Origin: Actinokineospora enzanensis DSM 44649
GTDB lineage: Bacteria; Actinomycetota; Actinomycetes; Mycobacteriales; Pseudonocardiaceae
Direction of reading: 5' to 3'
NCBI RefSeq assembly: GCF_000374445.1
Contig: NZ_KB894427.1
Location: 62,001-126,000, forward strand
Length of the DNA: 64,000 bases
The notes below the pieces were generated by a model that worked only from the letters and a program-made list of their open reading frames with translations, searched no databases and was not told the DNA's origin. Made by a program: the position numbers and the translations under genes. Of this stretch, positions 45,929-54,887 are shown piece after piece (the stretch's first letter is position 1; every line of letters begins with the position of its first letter).

Positions 45929-47038
45929 TTGTCCGCGATACCACTCCACCACGAGGTGACCGGCCGTGCGAACGCCCCGGTGGTCGTCCTGGCCAACTCC
46001 CTGGGCACCGATCTCTCGATGTGGGACGCGCTGGTCCCGGCCCTGGTCGAGGCGGGCTACCGGGTCGTGCGGTTCGACCACCGGGGCCATGGCGGCTCGC
46101 CCGTTCCCCCCGGCCCGTACACGCTCGACGAGCTGGGCGGCGACCTGATCGCCCTGCTGGACCACCTGCGGATCCGGCGCGCGTCGATCGTGGGCGTGTC
46201 GCTGGGCGGCATGGTGGGGATGTGGATGGCCCGGTACGCACCGGACCGCGTGCAGCACCTGGTCCTGTGCTGCACGTCCGCCGACCTGCGGCCCACCGCG
46301 AACTGGAGCTCCCGGGCCGAGCTGGTGCTGGCATCGGGGGTCGAGGCGATCGCCGACCGGTCGTTGGGGCGGTGGGTCACCCCGGCATACGCGGATGTCG
46401 CTCGGCTCCGGGAGATGCTGCTGCGGGTTCCGGCGGTGGGGTACGCGGGGGCCTGCGGGGCCATCGGGTCGATGTACCTCGTGGACGAGCTGCCCTCGAT
46501 CGTGGCGCCGACGCTGGTCGTCTCGGGGACCGAGGACCCGGCCACGCCCGCGGAGCACGGGCGTCGGATCGCGTCCGGGATCCCCGGGGCCCGGTTCGAG
46601 GTCGTCGCCGGGGCCGCCCACCTGGGGGTCGTGGAGCGGCCCGAGGAGTTCGCCCGGCTGATCCTGTCCGGGCTGCCGCCTGCCAGGGGGGAGGCGATGC
46701 GCCGGTCGGTGTTGGGGGACGCCCATGTGGACCGGACCCGGGTCACCGAGTTCAACCGGCCATTCCAGGAATACATCACCGAATCGGTCTGGGGCGCGTT
46801 GTGGACCCGGCCGGGATTGGACCGACGGACGCGGAGCGCGGTGACGCTCGCGTTGTTGACGGGGTTGCGGGCACACGACGAGTTGGCGTTGCACGTTCGG
46901 GCGGCGATTCGGAACGGGCTGACGCGGGAGGAGATCGGCGAGATCCTGCTGCATTCCGGTGCCTATGTCGGCGTGCCCGCCGCGAACTCGGCCTTCTCGG
47001 TGGCCCAGCGAATCTTCGACGAGGACGACACCCGATAA
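45929..47038 (+). CDS. pcaL: Fused 3-oxoadipate enol-lactonase / 4-carboxymuconolactone decarboxylase
   Basis: 369 residues from TTG at 45929, with GGGAGGG just upstream. The N-terminal ~255 residues are an alpha/beta hydrolase: oxyanion region VVLANSLGTDLSMWD, nucleophile Ser91 in GVSLGGMVG, His in VAGAAHLGVVE. The C-terminal ~110 residues are a carboxymuconolactone decarboxylase (LTGLRAHDELALHVRAAIRN, ILLHSGAYVGVPAANSAF). Together they catalyse two successive steps of the protocatechuate branch of the beta-ketoadipate pathway. No other pca genes are adjacent. Confidence 0.9.
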   Translation: MSAIPLHHEVTGRANAPVVVLANSLGTDLSMWDALVPALVEAGYRVVRFDHRGHGGSPVPPGPYTLDELGGDLIALLDHLRIRRASIVGVSLGGMVGMWMARYAPDRVQHLVLCCTSADLRPTANWSSRAELVLASGVEAIADRSLGRWVTPAYADVARLREMLLRVPAVGYAGACGAIGSMYLVDELPSIVAPTLVVSGTEDPATPAEHGRRIASGIPGARFEVVAGAAHLGVVERPEEFARLILSGLPPARGEAMRRSVLGDAHVDRTRVTEFNRPFQEYITESVWGALWTRPGLDRRTRSAVTLALLTGLRAHDELALHVRAAIRNGLTREEIGEILLHSGAYVGVPAANSAFSVAQRIFDEDDTR

Positions 47039-47041
47039 CCA

Positions 47042-47091
47042 CAAGCGGACGGGCCTCCGCGCGTCATGGCGGCGGCCCGTCCTGCGCTTGG
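47042..47091. terminator. Terminator between pcaL-like and TenA-like genes
   Basis: CAAGCGGACGGGCC pairs with GGCCCGTCCTGCGCTTG, with a small internal bulge, between convergent genes. Confidence 0.6.
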
Positions 47092-47104
47092 AACGCGGTC
47101 CCGG

Positions 47105-47764
47105 TCAGACGGTGAGATCCGCCAGCGTGTTCCAGAACATCAGCTCGTATCCCTGCAGGAGCCGTCCGTACCCGATCGACGTCTTCGGCTTCCACCCGTC
47201 ATCCAAGGCCTGCTGCAACGCCACCACGTACAACTCCTCCAGCTCCGGCACCGGCGCGGCGAAGAAGTCGAAGAAGGCCGTCCCCTTCTCGTCGAACCCG
47301 TAGTGCTCCCGCAGCCCGGCGGAGATCGTCGCGCAATACCCGCCCCACGCCGCGAAGTTCGCCAGGATGGCCAACAACGCGTCCCGCGGACTCCCGTTCA
47401 ACGCCAACCAGGCCAGGTACGCCGGATACGCCTGGCACCCGGGCTGCGGCTGGTAGTTCAGAACGTCGTCCTCGCTCAGCCCGCAGGCCGCCGCGAAGTC
47501 CTTCAGGTTCACCAGGGAGATCCCCTCCCCCTGGGCCAGGCTGCTGAACACCTCCCGCGCCGCCGGGTCCACCGCCTGCGCGGCCAACGTGAGGAAGGTT
47601 CGCCAGTCGCTGTTGATGATGCGGTGTTGCTCGGCCGCCAAGGCACCCAGGACCGACAGTGGCGCCGCGCCCGAGGCGACCAACGGAACGAAACGGTTGT
47701 CGTGTTCGCCGGGGAGCAGTTCGCGCTGCACCTTCTCCAGCAGCTCCTTGGCCGATCGGGTCAT
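47105..47764 (-). CDS. TenA/PqqC-like (haem-oxygenase fold) protein
   Basis: 219 residues from ATG at 47764. All-helical, with the pattern of the TenA/Thi-4/PqqC family (LAAEQHRIINSDWRTFLTLA, LANFAAWGGYCATISAGL, LEELYVVALQQALDDGWKP). No thiamine genes are adjacent, and the typical TenA active-site Cys is not obvious, so thiaminase activity is uncertain; an iron-dependent oxygenase-like role is possible. It diverges from the GH19 chitinase with a DasR-type site in between. Confidence 0.7.
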   Translation of the reverse strand: MTRSAKELLEKVQRELLPGEHDNRFVPLVASGAAPLSVLGALAAEQHRIINSDWRTFLTLAAQAVDPAAREVFSSLAQGEGISLVNLKDFAAACGLSEDDVLNYQPQPGCQAYPAYLAWLALNGSPRDALLAILANFAAWGGYCATISAGLREHYGFDEKGTAFFDFFAAPVPELEELYVVALQQALDDGWKPKTSIGYGRLLQGYELMFWNTLADLTV

Positions 47765-47837
47765 GTCGGGGCCTCCTGGGTCGTCCGCGTCGACCCGGTC
47801 AGACTAGATCATCTAGAGATCTCCGGACAGCCGGGCG

Positions 47838-47853
47838 AGTGGTCTAGACCTTG
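47838..47853. promoter_or_regulatory. DasR-type site upstream of GH19 chitinase
   Basis: AGTGGTCTAGACCTTG has the perfect core GGTCTAGACC (47841-47850) and a good left half of the DasR element. It is 123 bp before the chitinase start and 74 bp before the TenA-like gene. Confidence 0.7.
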
Positions 47854-47975
47854 ACGGGAACTGGCCTGATCGGCTTAGGTGAATTTCGGTCCAATCCTGC
47901 CTGTCCCCGGCGGGAATGGGCCATGACCCTGCGGCCGGTCTGGTCCCGGACCGGCACCCTGTGAGGAGTGATCGC

Positions 47976-49106
47976 GTGTCGAGGAACCGAATCGTCGCGG
48001 TGGTGGCCGCGGTGGCGGCGGCGGGCGGGCTGGCGTTGATCCTGCCGTCCGTGTCCGCGCAGGCGGCGGCCGACTGTGCCACGCCGTGGAGCAGCAGTAC
48101 CGTCTACACCGGTGGAAAGTCCGCGTCCTACACCGGACACAACTGGACCGCCAAGTGGTGGACCCAGGGCGAGACGCCCGGACAGGCACAGGTCTGGACC
48201 GACTCGGGCGCCTGCGGTGGCGGCGGTGGCACCCCGCCGACGACCACCACGACCAAGCCGACCACGCAGCCGCCCGGCACCTGCAGCTACCCGGACTGGG
48301 TGCAGGGCCGCGACTACAAGACCGGCGACATCGTCCGTTACGTCGACAACAACTACTACATCGCCGAGCACGACAACCCTGGCTACAGCCCGGTCGTGAG
48401 CACCTGGTACTGGGACCCCTACACCAGCTGCGGCACTCCCCCGTCGACGACGACCACCCCGCCCACCTCGCAACCGCCCAACACCAGCGGTTTCGTCGTG
48501 TCCGAGGCGCAGTTCAACCAGATGTTCCCCAGCCGGAACACCTTCTACACCTACAAGGGCCTCACCGACGCGCTGGCCGCCTACCCCGGGTTCGCCAACA
48601 CCGGCACGGAGACCACGAAGCGCCAGGAGGCCGCGGCGTTCCTGGCGAACGTCAACCACGAGACCGGCGGGTTGGTCTACATCAAGGAGACCAACACCGC
48701 CAACTACCCGCACTACTGCGACGCCAGCCAGTCCTACGGCTGCCCGGCGGGCCAGGCCGCGTACTACGGGCGCGGTCCGATCCAGCTGAGCTGGAACTTC
48801 AACTACAAGGCCGCCGGTGACGCGCTCGGCATCGACCTGCTGCGCAACCCGTTCCTGGTCGAGCAGGACCCGGCCGTGGCCTGGAAGACCGCACTCTGGT
48901 ACTGGAACACCCAGAAGGGCCCCGGCACGATGACCCCGCACGAGGCCATCGTCAACGGCCGCGGCTTCGGCGAGACCATCCGCAGCATCAACGGCGCGCT
49001 GGAGTGCAACGGCGGCAACCCCGCCCAGGTGCAGAGCCGGATCAACGCCTACCAGAAGTTCACCCAGCTGCTCGGCGTCGTCCCCGGGGACAACCTGAGC
49101 TGCTGA
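47976..49106 (+). CDS. Secreted GH19 chitinase with two CBM5/12 modules
   Basis: 376 residues from GTG at 47976, with GAGGAG 7 nt upstream. Signal peptide to about residue 32. Two chitin-binding modules follow (residues 34-80 with NWTAKWWTQGETPG; 103-152 with GDIVRYVDNNYYIAEHDNPG), separated by Thr/Pro linkers. The GH19 domain runs from about 172 to the end, with catalytic Glu229 (NHETGG) and Glu238 (YIKETN) and the YYGRGPIQLSWNFNY signature. An inverting endochitinase that complements the retaining GH18 enzyme at 18-20 kb. Confidence 0.95.
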   Translation: MSRNRIVAVVAAVAAAGGLALILPSVSAQAAADCATPWSSSTVYTGGKSASYTGHNWTAKWWTQGETPGQAQVWTDSGACGGGGGTPPTTTTTKPTTQPPGTCSYPDWVQGRDYKTGDIVRYVDNNYYIAEHDNPGYSPVVSTWYWDPYTSCGTPPSTTTTPPTSQPPNTSGFVVSEAQFNQMFPSRNTFYTYKGLTDALAAYPGFANTGTETTKRQEAAAFLANVNHETGGLVYIKETNTANYPHYCDASQSYGCPAGQAAYYGRGPIQLSWNFNYKAAGDALGIDLLRNPFLVEQDPAVAWKTALWYWNTQKGPGTMTPHEAIVNGRGFGETIRSINGALECNGGNPAQVQSRINAYQKFTQLLGVVPGDNLSC

Positions 49107-49115
49107 CCCAGGGTT

Positions 49116-49164
49116 CGGCCCGGGTCGTCGAGAAGCGCCGTTCCGACGACCCGGGCCGTTCTTA
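49116..49164 (+). terminator. Terminator after GH19 chitinase
   Basis: CGGCCCGGGTCGTCG and CGACGACCCGGGCCG form a perfect 15-bp stem, followed by TTCTTATTT. Confidence 0.88.
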
Positions 49165-49315
49165 TTTCAACGAACCGTCATCGCAAGGTCATGTCCCGGG
49201 TCGGATTCCCGCTGTGCCACTCTGTCCGGGTGGTCGACATCGCCGCATCCGCCCGTTCTTCCCGCGCCCGAGGCGAATATCCGGCCCGGGTACCGGTGCG
49301 CGCGGGGGCTGCCCG

Positions 49316-51418
49316 GTGACCGCCGGTCCGGGGCGGATGTGGGTCCTGTACCTGGTCGTCGGCGCCGCGGCCGTGGTCGCCTACTACCTGGCCCCGGTCA
49401 CCGCGGGCGGGTTCCCGCTGCGCGTGGTGCTGTACTGCCTGGTGAGCACGTCCGCGGCGGTCGCGGTCTGCTACGGCGTGCTGCGCAACCGGCCGCGCCC
49501 CCGGCTGCCGTGGGTGATGATCGCGGCCGGTCAGCTCGTCTACGCGCTCGCCGACGGCTACTTCTACATCTCGCACTACGCCTTCGGCCTCACCGCCTAC
49601 CCGTCCCCGGCCGACCTGTTCTACCTCGGGCACTACCCGCTCGCCGTGGTCGGCATCGTGCTGCTGATCCGCCGCCGCACCCCCGGCCGCGACCTCGCCG
49701 GGCTGCTGGACGCGGCGACGCTCGCGGTGGTGGCGGCGATGATGTCCTGGGTCTACGTGATCGGCCCGCAGACCCGGCTGGAGATCCCGCTGCTGGTCAA
49801 GCTGGCCTCGCTGGGCTACCCGGTGATGGACCTGGCGCTGCTGACCGTCGCGCTCGGGCTGGTGCTCGGCTCCGGCTCCCGGCCCCGGGCGTTCTTCCTG
49901 TTCATCGGCTGGCTCGCGGCGATCATGACCGCGGACACGATCTACGTGCTGCAACAGCTGGCGGGCACCTACCAGGCGGGCAACTTCCTGGACGCCATCT
50001 GGCTGGCGGGCAACCTGGCACTGGGCGCGAGCGCGCTGCACCCCACCATGCGGCTGCTGGCCGAGCCGTCCCCGGTGCCGGACGCGCCGCTGAACCCGGT
50101 GCGCATCGCCGGGCTGTCGGCAGCCGCGCTGGTGGCGCCGGGCGTGCTGCTGGTGGAGTGGGCGGACGGCTCGGTCCGCGACGTGCCGGTGGTGGCCGGG
50201 GCGTGCGCGCTGCTGTTCGCGCTGACCATCACCCGGCTCGCCGGACTGGTGTCCGACCAGCGCAGGCTGGCCATCACCGACGCGCTGACCGGCCTGCACA
50301 CCCGCCGGTTCTTCGCCGCGCAGCTGCCGCTGGAGATCGCCCGCGCGAAACGCTCCGGCGGCACGGTTGCGGTGCTGATCGCCGATGTCGACCACTTCAA
50401 GACGATCAACGACCGGCACGGCCACCCGGCGGGCGACCAGGTGCTGGTGGAGATCGCGGTGCGGCTGCGCGCGGCGGTGCGCGCGGGCGAGGTACTGGCC
50501 CGCTACGGCGGCGAGGAGTTCGCGCTGATCATCCCGAACGCGGACGCGGAGACCCTGCCGGTGATCGCGGGCAGGCTGCGCGCGCGGGTGGCTGGCACGC
50601 CGATCGTGGTCGGGCCGCGGCGCACCATCCCGGTGACGATCTCCATCGGCACCGCCGTCTACCCGGACCACGACGACGATCCGGGCCAGCTGGTGTCGAT
50701 CGCGGACCGGGCGCTCTACGCGGCCAAGGCCGCGGGCCGGGACCGGGTCGTGGTCGGCCATGTCCGCGCCCCGGACGCGCCGTCCGGGCTGGAGTACCTG
50801 TTCCTGGTGGCCGACCGGGTGGACGGGCTGTCCGCGAACCCGGACCACGGCCGCGCGGTGGCGGGCTGGGCGCGACTGCTGGCCGACGAGTCCGGCGCGG
50901 ACGCGGCGACCGCGCGCACCGCCGAGCTGGCCGGGCGGCTGCACCACATCGGCCGGATCGTGCTGCCGCGCGCGGTGCTGACCACACCGGACCGGCTCGG
51001 CCCGGCGGAGTGGGAGCTGGTGCGCGCGCTGCCCGAGCACGGCGCGCGGATGGTGTCCGTCGTGCCGGGACACGCCGACGTGGCCGAGGTGGTCCGGCGG
51101 CAGCAGGAGCGCTGGGACGGCACCGGATACCCGGAAGGTCTACAAGGGGAGATGATCCATCCGGCCGCACGGGTGCTCGCGGTGTGCGTGGCGTGGGTGG
51201 CCATGCGGTCGGACCGGCCGTACCGGGCGGCACTGTCGGAAGCGGAGGCGCGCGCGGAGATCCGCCGCGGCCGGGGGACCCAGTTCGATCCCGGACTGGC
51301 CGATCTCTTCCTGGTCCTGCGCGAGCGCGGCATCGCCCGCGCGTCCACCGAGACCACCGAGACTGCCGCGACCGGCACAGCGCTCGACTCCGTCGAGCCG
51401 GTCGAGCGGTCCTCTTAG
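49316..51418 (+). CDS. Membrane diguanylate cyclase with degenerate HD-GYP domain
   Basis: 700 residues from GTG at 49316 (ATG at 49337 possible). About nine membrane segments fill residues 1-300. A GGDEF domain follows, with an intact active site YGGEEF (about 400) plus ADVDHFKTINDRHGHPAGDQ, so c-di-GMP synthesis is likely. The last ~170 residues match an HD-GYP domain but have lost its ligands: HD reads HH (RLHHIGRIVLP) and the second motif reads QQERWDGTGYP instead of HHE-type. It is probably non-catalytic, perhaps a sensor or dimer partner. Confidence 0.85.
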   Translation: MTAGPGRMWVLYLVVGAAAVVAYYLAPVTAGGFPLRVVLYCLVSTSAAVAVCYGVLRNRPRPRLPWVMIAAGQLVYALADGYFYISHYAFGLTAYPSPADLFYLGHYPLAVVGIVLLIRRRTPGRDLAGLLDAATLAVVAAMMSWVYVIGPQTRLEIPLLVKLASLGYPVMDLALLTVALGLVLGSGSRPRAFFLFIGWLAAIMTADTIYVLQQLAGTYQAGNFLDAIWLAGNLALGASALHPTMRLLAEPSPVPDAPLNPVRIAGLSAAALVAPGVLLVEWADGSVRDVPVVAGACALLFALTITRLAGLVSDQRRLAITDALTGLHTRRFFAAQLPLEIARAKRSGGTVAVLIADVDHFKTINDRHGHPAGDQVLVEIAVRLRAAVRAGEVLARYGGEEFALIIPNADAETLPVIAGRLRARVAGTPIVVGPRRTIPVTISIGTAVYPDHDDDPGQLVSIADRALYAAKAAGRDRVVVGHVRAPDAPSGLEYLFLVADRVDGLSANPDHGRAVAGWARLLADESGADAATARTAELAGRLHHIGRIVLPRAVLTTPDRLGPAEWELVRALPEHGARMVSVVPGHADVAEVVRRQQERWDGTGYPEGLQGEMIHPAARVLAVCVAWVAMRSDRPYRAALSEAEARAEIRRGRGTQFDPGLADLFLVLRERGIARASTETTETAATGTALDSVEPVERSS

Positions 51419-51618
51419 GACTCCGCGGGCGCCGGTAGCGCACCGCGGATCGGACCTCTACCGCCGTTCGGGCACGATCCCGTCGAGAACCCGCCACCCG
51501 GCCCGACCGACACCCCGGTCGGTGACCGAACGCAGCCGAGGCGTGATCACGATCACGCGAGCGGCCGGATGCCGTATTTGTCCGCACCCCGCGCGCGGGT
51601 CGCTGACCACCGCGAACA

Positions 51619-51633
51619 GGTCCACAGTGGACC
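51619..51633. repeat. Palindrome GGTCCAC-AGT... in intergenic region
   Basis: GGTCCACAGTGGACC is a near-perfect 15-bp dyad. TCCACAGTG or TCCACTGTG cores recur in several other intergenic regions of the window (see findings). The rest of 51421-51866 has no gene; another dyad, GTGATCACGATCAC, lies near 51542-51556. Confidence 0.5.
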
Positions 51634-51866
51634 CGCAAACCGGGCCGGACCGGGCCGTCGATAACAACGCGGCCACGACTGGGTGAAGATCGTCGATCTG
51701 CCGTCGCGCGAAGGCACCCCCGGGTGGACGTCCGCCCGGCCCGTCCGACAGAGTGCACACACTCAGTCGTCATACCCGATCCCCATATCGCCTCGACACC
51801 CGATCCGCACATCTCGACGAAGGCGAACCGCGTTCATCCGCAACCGGCCGGAGGAGGACCGCGCAG

Positions 51867-53270
51867 GTGAGTCCGAAGATCGACATAGACCCCGAGCACG
51901 CCGTGGCGCTGGCCGAGCGCTTCTCCCTGGCCGACAAGATCCGCTACGCCTGCCGGCACGTCGAGCCGCCGACCACCCTCGGGGTCAAGCAGTGGCTGGC
52001 CGCCTACGGGGTCACCATCACCCGCGCCTACGCCACCGGCATCATCAACACCTGGCGCGGCGAGAACCGGATCGGCGACACCGGGGACCTGGTGGCGATG
52101 AGCCCCGAGCTGCTGGCCGAGCTGGACGCGCTGCGCTCGCACGAGCCCGCCGACCCGGTCCCCGCGGACGAGAACCCGACGCTGGTCGACCTCAAGCCGG
52201 TCACCGACGTCGACCTGTCGACCAGCACCGAGCCGACCGGCCCGGCCGCGGTCGCGACCCCCGATATCCCCAGTGGCGCCAGCCCCGACCCCGACTCGGA
52301 CACCGTGGACACCGACAGAACCGACACGCTCGACCAGGCGGCCGCCGCGACCGCCACGGCGACCATGAGCAACCCGGCCCGCCTGACCGTCACCGACGCC
52401 GTCGACACCGACGACACTGTGCCCGCCGCGCCTGCCGAGACCGCCGTCGAGCAGGCCGCGGACCCGACCGCCGACGTGCGGCCGGTGGCGACCGAGGCGC
52501 AGGCGGCATCCGTCACCGTGACGACTCCGGCCGCGGACACCGCTCCGGACCCGGCGCCCGCCGAGGCCACCCCCGAACCCGCGCAGCCGACCGCGTCCAA
52601 CGCGATCGTGGTGGCCGGGCAGGCGCCCGCCGTGCAGCCGGTCGACTACGTCGAGGCGCGCGCCGAGCGGGTGCAGTCGCCGCTGGTGGAACCCGCCGCG
52701 CCGCTGACCACGCAGGTGCCGACGGTGCTGTCCTGGTCGGCGAACATGGCCTGGATCGTGGTGCTGGTCGCGGCCATGGGCATCTCCTGGTGGTCGCTGT
52801 TCGAGTACGCCCGCGCGTTCAGCATCCCGACGCCGCTGGCCGCCGTCGTGTCGCTGGTGTTCGACGCGTCCGCGCTGATCGTGGCCGGGCTGGCGCACCG
52901 CTACGCGCTCTCGCCGTACTCCGGCGCGGGCCCGCGCTTCGCCCTGCTCGCGCTGCTGGCGGGCAGCGTGTACCTGAACTGGGAGCACGCGGCGGGCAAG
53001 GGCTACGGCATCGAGGCGTCGATCATGTTCGCGGCCCCGGCCGCGGTCGGCATCCTGCTGTTCGAGCTGCACATCGGCTGGCACTCGCGCAGCGAGCGGC
53101 GGGCCCGCGGCCGGGTGGCCCGGTCCCTGCCGGTGATCGGCGCCTGGGGCTGGTTCCTGCACCCGTTGCAGAGCGTGACGACGCTGTGGCAGGTCACCCA
53201 CGCGCGCGGCCGGTCGGTCCGCGAGGCGGAGCTGGAGAGCATCGAGCAGGTCCGGGTGCACGGGCACTAG
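51867..53270 (+). CDS. DUF2637 membrane protein with Ala/Thr/Pro-rich linker
   Basis: 467 residues from GTG at 51867, with GAGGAGG upstream. Residues 1-90 look like a DNA-binding or adaptor domain (EHAVALAERFSLADKIRYAC, TLGVKQWLAAYGVTITRAYA). A long disordered Ala/Thr/Asp linker runs to about 285. Four membrane helices of the DUF2637 type follow (NMAWIVVLVAAMGISWWSLF, AAVVSLVFDASALIVAGLAH). DUF2637 proteins are frequent on actinomycete plasmids and integrative elements, but no transfer or replication gene is adjacent here. Function unknown. Confidence 0.75.
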   Translation: MSPKIDIDPEHAVALAERFSLADKIRYACRHVEPPTTLGVKQWLAAYGVTITRAYATGIINTWRGENRIGDTGDLVAMSPELLAELDALRSHEPADPVPADENPTLVDLKPVTDVDLSTSTEPTGPAAVATPDIPSGASPDPDSDTVDTDRTDTLDQAAAATATATMSNPARLTVTDAVDTDDTVPAAPAETAVEQAADPTADVRPVATEAQAASVTVTTPAADTAPDPAPAEATPEPAQPTASNAIVVAGQAPAVQPVDYVEARAERVQSPLVEPAAPLTTQVPTVLSWSANMAWIVVLVAAMGISWWSLFEYARAFSIPTPLAAVVSLVFDASALIVAGLAHRYALSPYSGAGPRFALLALLAGSVYLNWEHAAGKGYGIEASIMFAAPAAVGILLFELHIGWHSRSERRARGRVARSLPVIGAWGWFLHPLQSVTTLWQVTHARGRSVREAELESIEQVRVHGH

Positions 53271-53775
53271 TGGCCCGAGCCGGAACGTCGGCGGTGTCCG
53301 ACCTCCCGGCTCGGGTCACCGACCCGACCTCGACGCGGCGAGGACCCGGCGGACACCCCGGACAGGGGCGTCCGTTCCGCGAACAACCCACCCGGTGGAT
53401 CGGGGTGGTCGGGGGCCGGACCCCACCGCCGTGGGCGTATGCCGTACGTGCTCCGGTACGGTAGAGGCCTGGGGGCGGGAGAGGAGCACCATGGACCTGG
53501 CGCGGTCGGCACCGGTCCGACGATCGGACCCGGCGGTTCGTCCGTCCACTTCGGACGATCCGGGCCCGGCGCGGCGCCCGGCTCCCGGGAGCCGCGGGCG
53601 GCGGAATCCCACTCCCCGGTCGACCGGGAGCGCTCCCACCGGCCGCCTCGCGGCGCCGACAGTCCACACGCGAACGACCGCACCGATCACCGTCGGTGAT
53701 CCGGACCGGACCGCAATGGTCCGGGCCGGCGAGTCTGCGACCACACCCGACCGGACCAGTTAGGATCGGGCCACC

Positions 53776-54564
53776 ATGGCAAAGGACGCGACGAAGGACC
53801 ACACCGGCGGCGGCGACCCCAAGCGCAGCCTGATGCTGCTGTGGCGCAGACAGAACCAGACACCGGTGCGCAACGGCAGACGCGACCTCAGCGTCGACCG
53901 GATCGTGCTCGCGGCGATCGAGGTGGCCGACGGGGAGGGGCTCGGCGCGCTGTCGATGCGCCGGGTCGCCGACAAGCTCAACGTCGGCACCATGTCGCTG
54001 TACACGTACGTGCCCGGCAAGGCCGAGCTGATCGACCTGATGCTGGACACGGTGTACGCCGAGACGGCCCGCCCGGAGCCTGCCGAGGACGGCTGGCGGG
54101 AGCGGCTGGCGCGGGTAGCGCGGGAGAACTGGGCGCTCTACCACCGGCACCCGTGGATGCTCGGGGTCGGCGTGAGCAGGCCGCCGCTCGGCCCCAACGT
54201 GATGGCCAAGTACGACTACGAGCTGGGCACGGTGGCGGGCATCGGGCTCAGCGAGGTCGAGATGGACACCGTGCTGAACCTGGTCATCGGGCACGCGGAG
54301 ACCTCCGCGCGGCGGGCGCTGGAGACCGGCGCGACCGAGGGCGCCACCGGCATCAGCGACGAGCAGTGGTGGCAGGCGCGCGGCCCGGTGCTGAGCACGC
54401 TGATGGACCCGGGCAGCTACCCGCTGGCCGCGTCGGTGAGCGCGGCGGTCACCGAGGCGGCGGGCGGGGCGCCGGATCCGGCGCGCACCTTCGAGTTCGG
54501 CCTGGCCCGCATCCTGGACGGGGTGGCGGCACTGATCGCGTCCCGGCGCGGACAACCGGCCTGA
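53776..54564 (+). CDS. TetR-family regulator (TetR_C type), upstream of LLM gene
   Basis: 262 residues from ATG at 53776. HTH in residues 40-85 (IVLAAIEVADGEGLGALSMR, RVADKLNVGTMSLYTYVPGK) with the TetR_C-like ligand domain (LDTVYAETARPEP, ENWALYHRHPWMLGV). A -10-like TAGGAT lies 9 bp before the ATG, so the mRNA may be nearly leaderless. It precedes the first LLM oxidoreductase and is a candidate regulator of it. The 500 bases upstream (53271-53775) contain a possible DUF2637 terminator (53274-53315) and no gene. Confidence 0.88.
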   Translation: MAKDATKDHTGGGDPKRSLMLLWRRQNQTPVRNGRRDLSVDRIVLAAIEVADGEGLGALSMRRVADKLNVGTMSLYTYVPGKAELIDLMLDTVYAETARPEPAEDGWRERLARVARENWALYHRHPWMLGVGVSRPPLGPNVMAKYDYELGTVAGIGLSEVEMDTVLNLVIGHAETSARRALETGATEGATGISDEQWWQARGPVLSTLMDPGSYPLAASVSAAVTEAAGGAPDPARTFEFGLARILDGVAALIASRRGQPA

Positions 54565-54711
54565 CCGTCCCTCGCGGGACCGTCGTCGGCCCGGTGTAGG
54601 TCCTTTGTGGTCGAACCCGGTCCGACCGAGGTGGACGGTCCCGGTCGGACACGCGGCCGTCCGCCGGGGCGCCCGGTCCGTGGTCGAGGTGACGCTGCGC
54701 GGGGACCGCCA

Positions 54712-54877
54712 CTAGTGCCTCGCCCCAGGACGTTGACCACGTCTCGACCTGCCCACGCCGAGCCTGGCGGCGTTGCCGAAACGACCAAGTACATCCAGTA
54801 CGAGGCCGTCCCGGCGTCTTGCCAGACACGACGTGGACAGGCCGATACGCGGCCAACGTCCTGGGGCGAGGCACTAG
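54712..54877. mobile_element. MITE-like inverted-repeat element with CTAG ends
   Basis: The ends carry perfect 24-bp inverted repeats (54712-54735 and 54854-54877; outermost CTAGTGCCTCGCCCC). The interior is also imperfectly self-complementary down to a GTACATCCAGTAC-like centre near 54790-54800, so the whole ~166 bp folds on itself. CTAG at both outer ends fits a 4-bp target duplication of the IS5 type. There is no transposase gene. The right end supplies the TAGCCT promoter element of the next gene. Confidence 0.6.
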
Positions 54878-54880
54878 CCT
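54875..54880 (+). promoter_or_regulatory. -10 element for leaderless LLM gene 1
   Basis: TAGCCT fits TANNNT and lies 7 bp before the GTG at 54888, the spacing of leaderless actinobacterial promoters. The second LLM gene has the same TAGCCT at the same distance. Confidence 0.55.
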
Positions 54881-54887
54881 GCACCTG

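Noticed and set aside
51867-53270. Integrative plasmid marker from the DUF2637 gene
   Set aside because: There is no integrase, replication or transfer gene or attachment site around it, so the domain alone is not evidence of an element.
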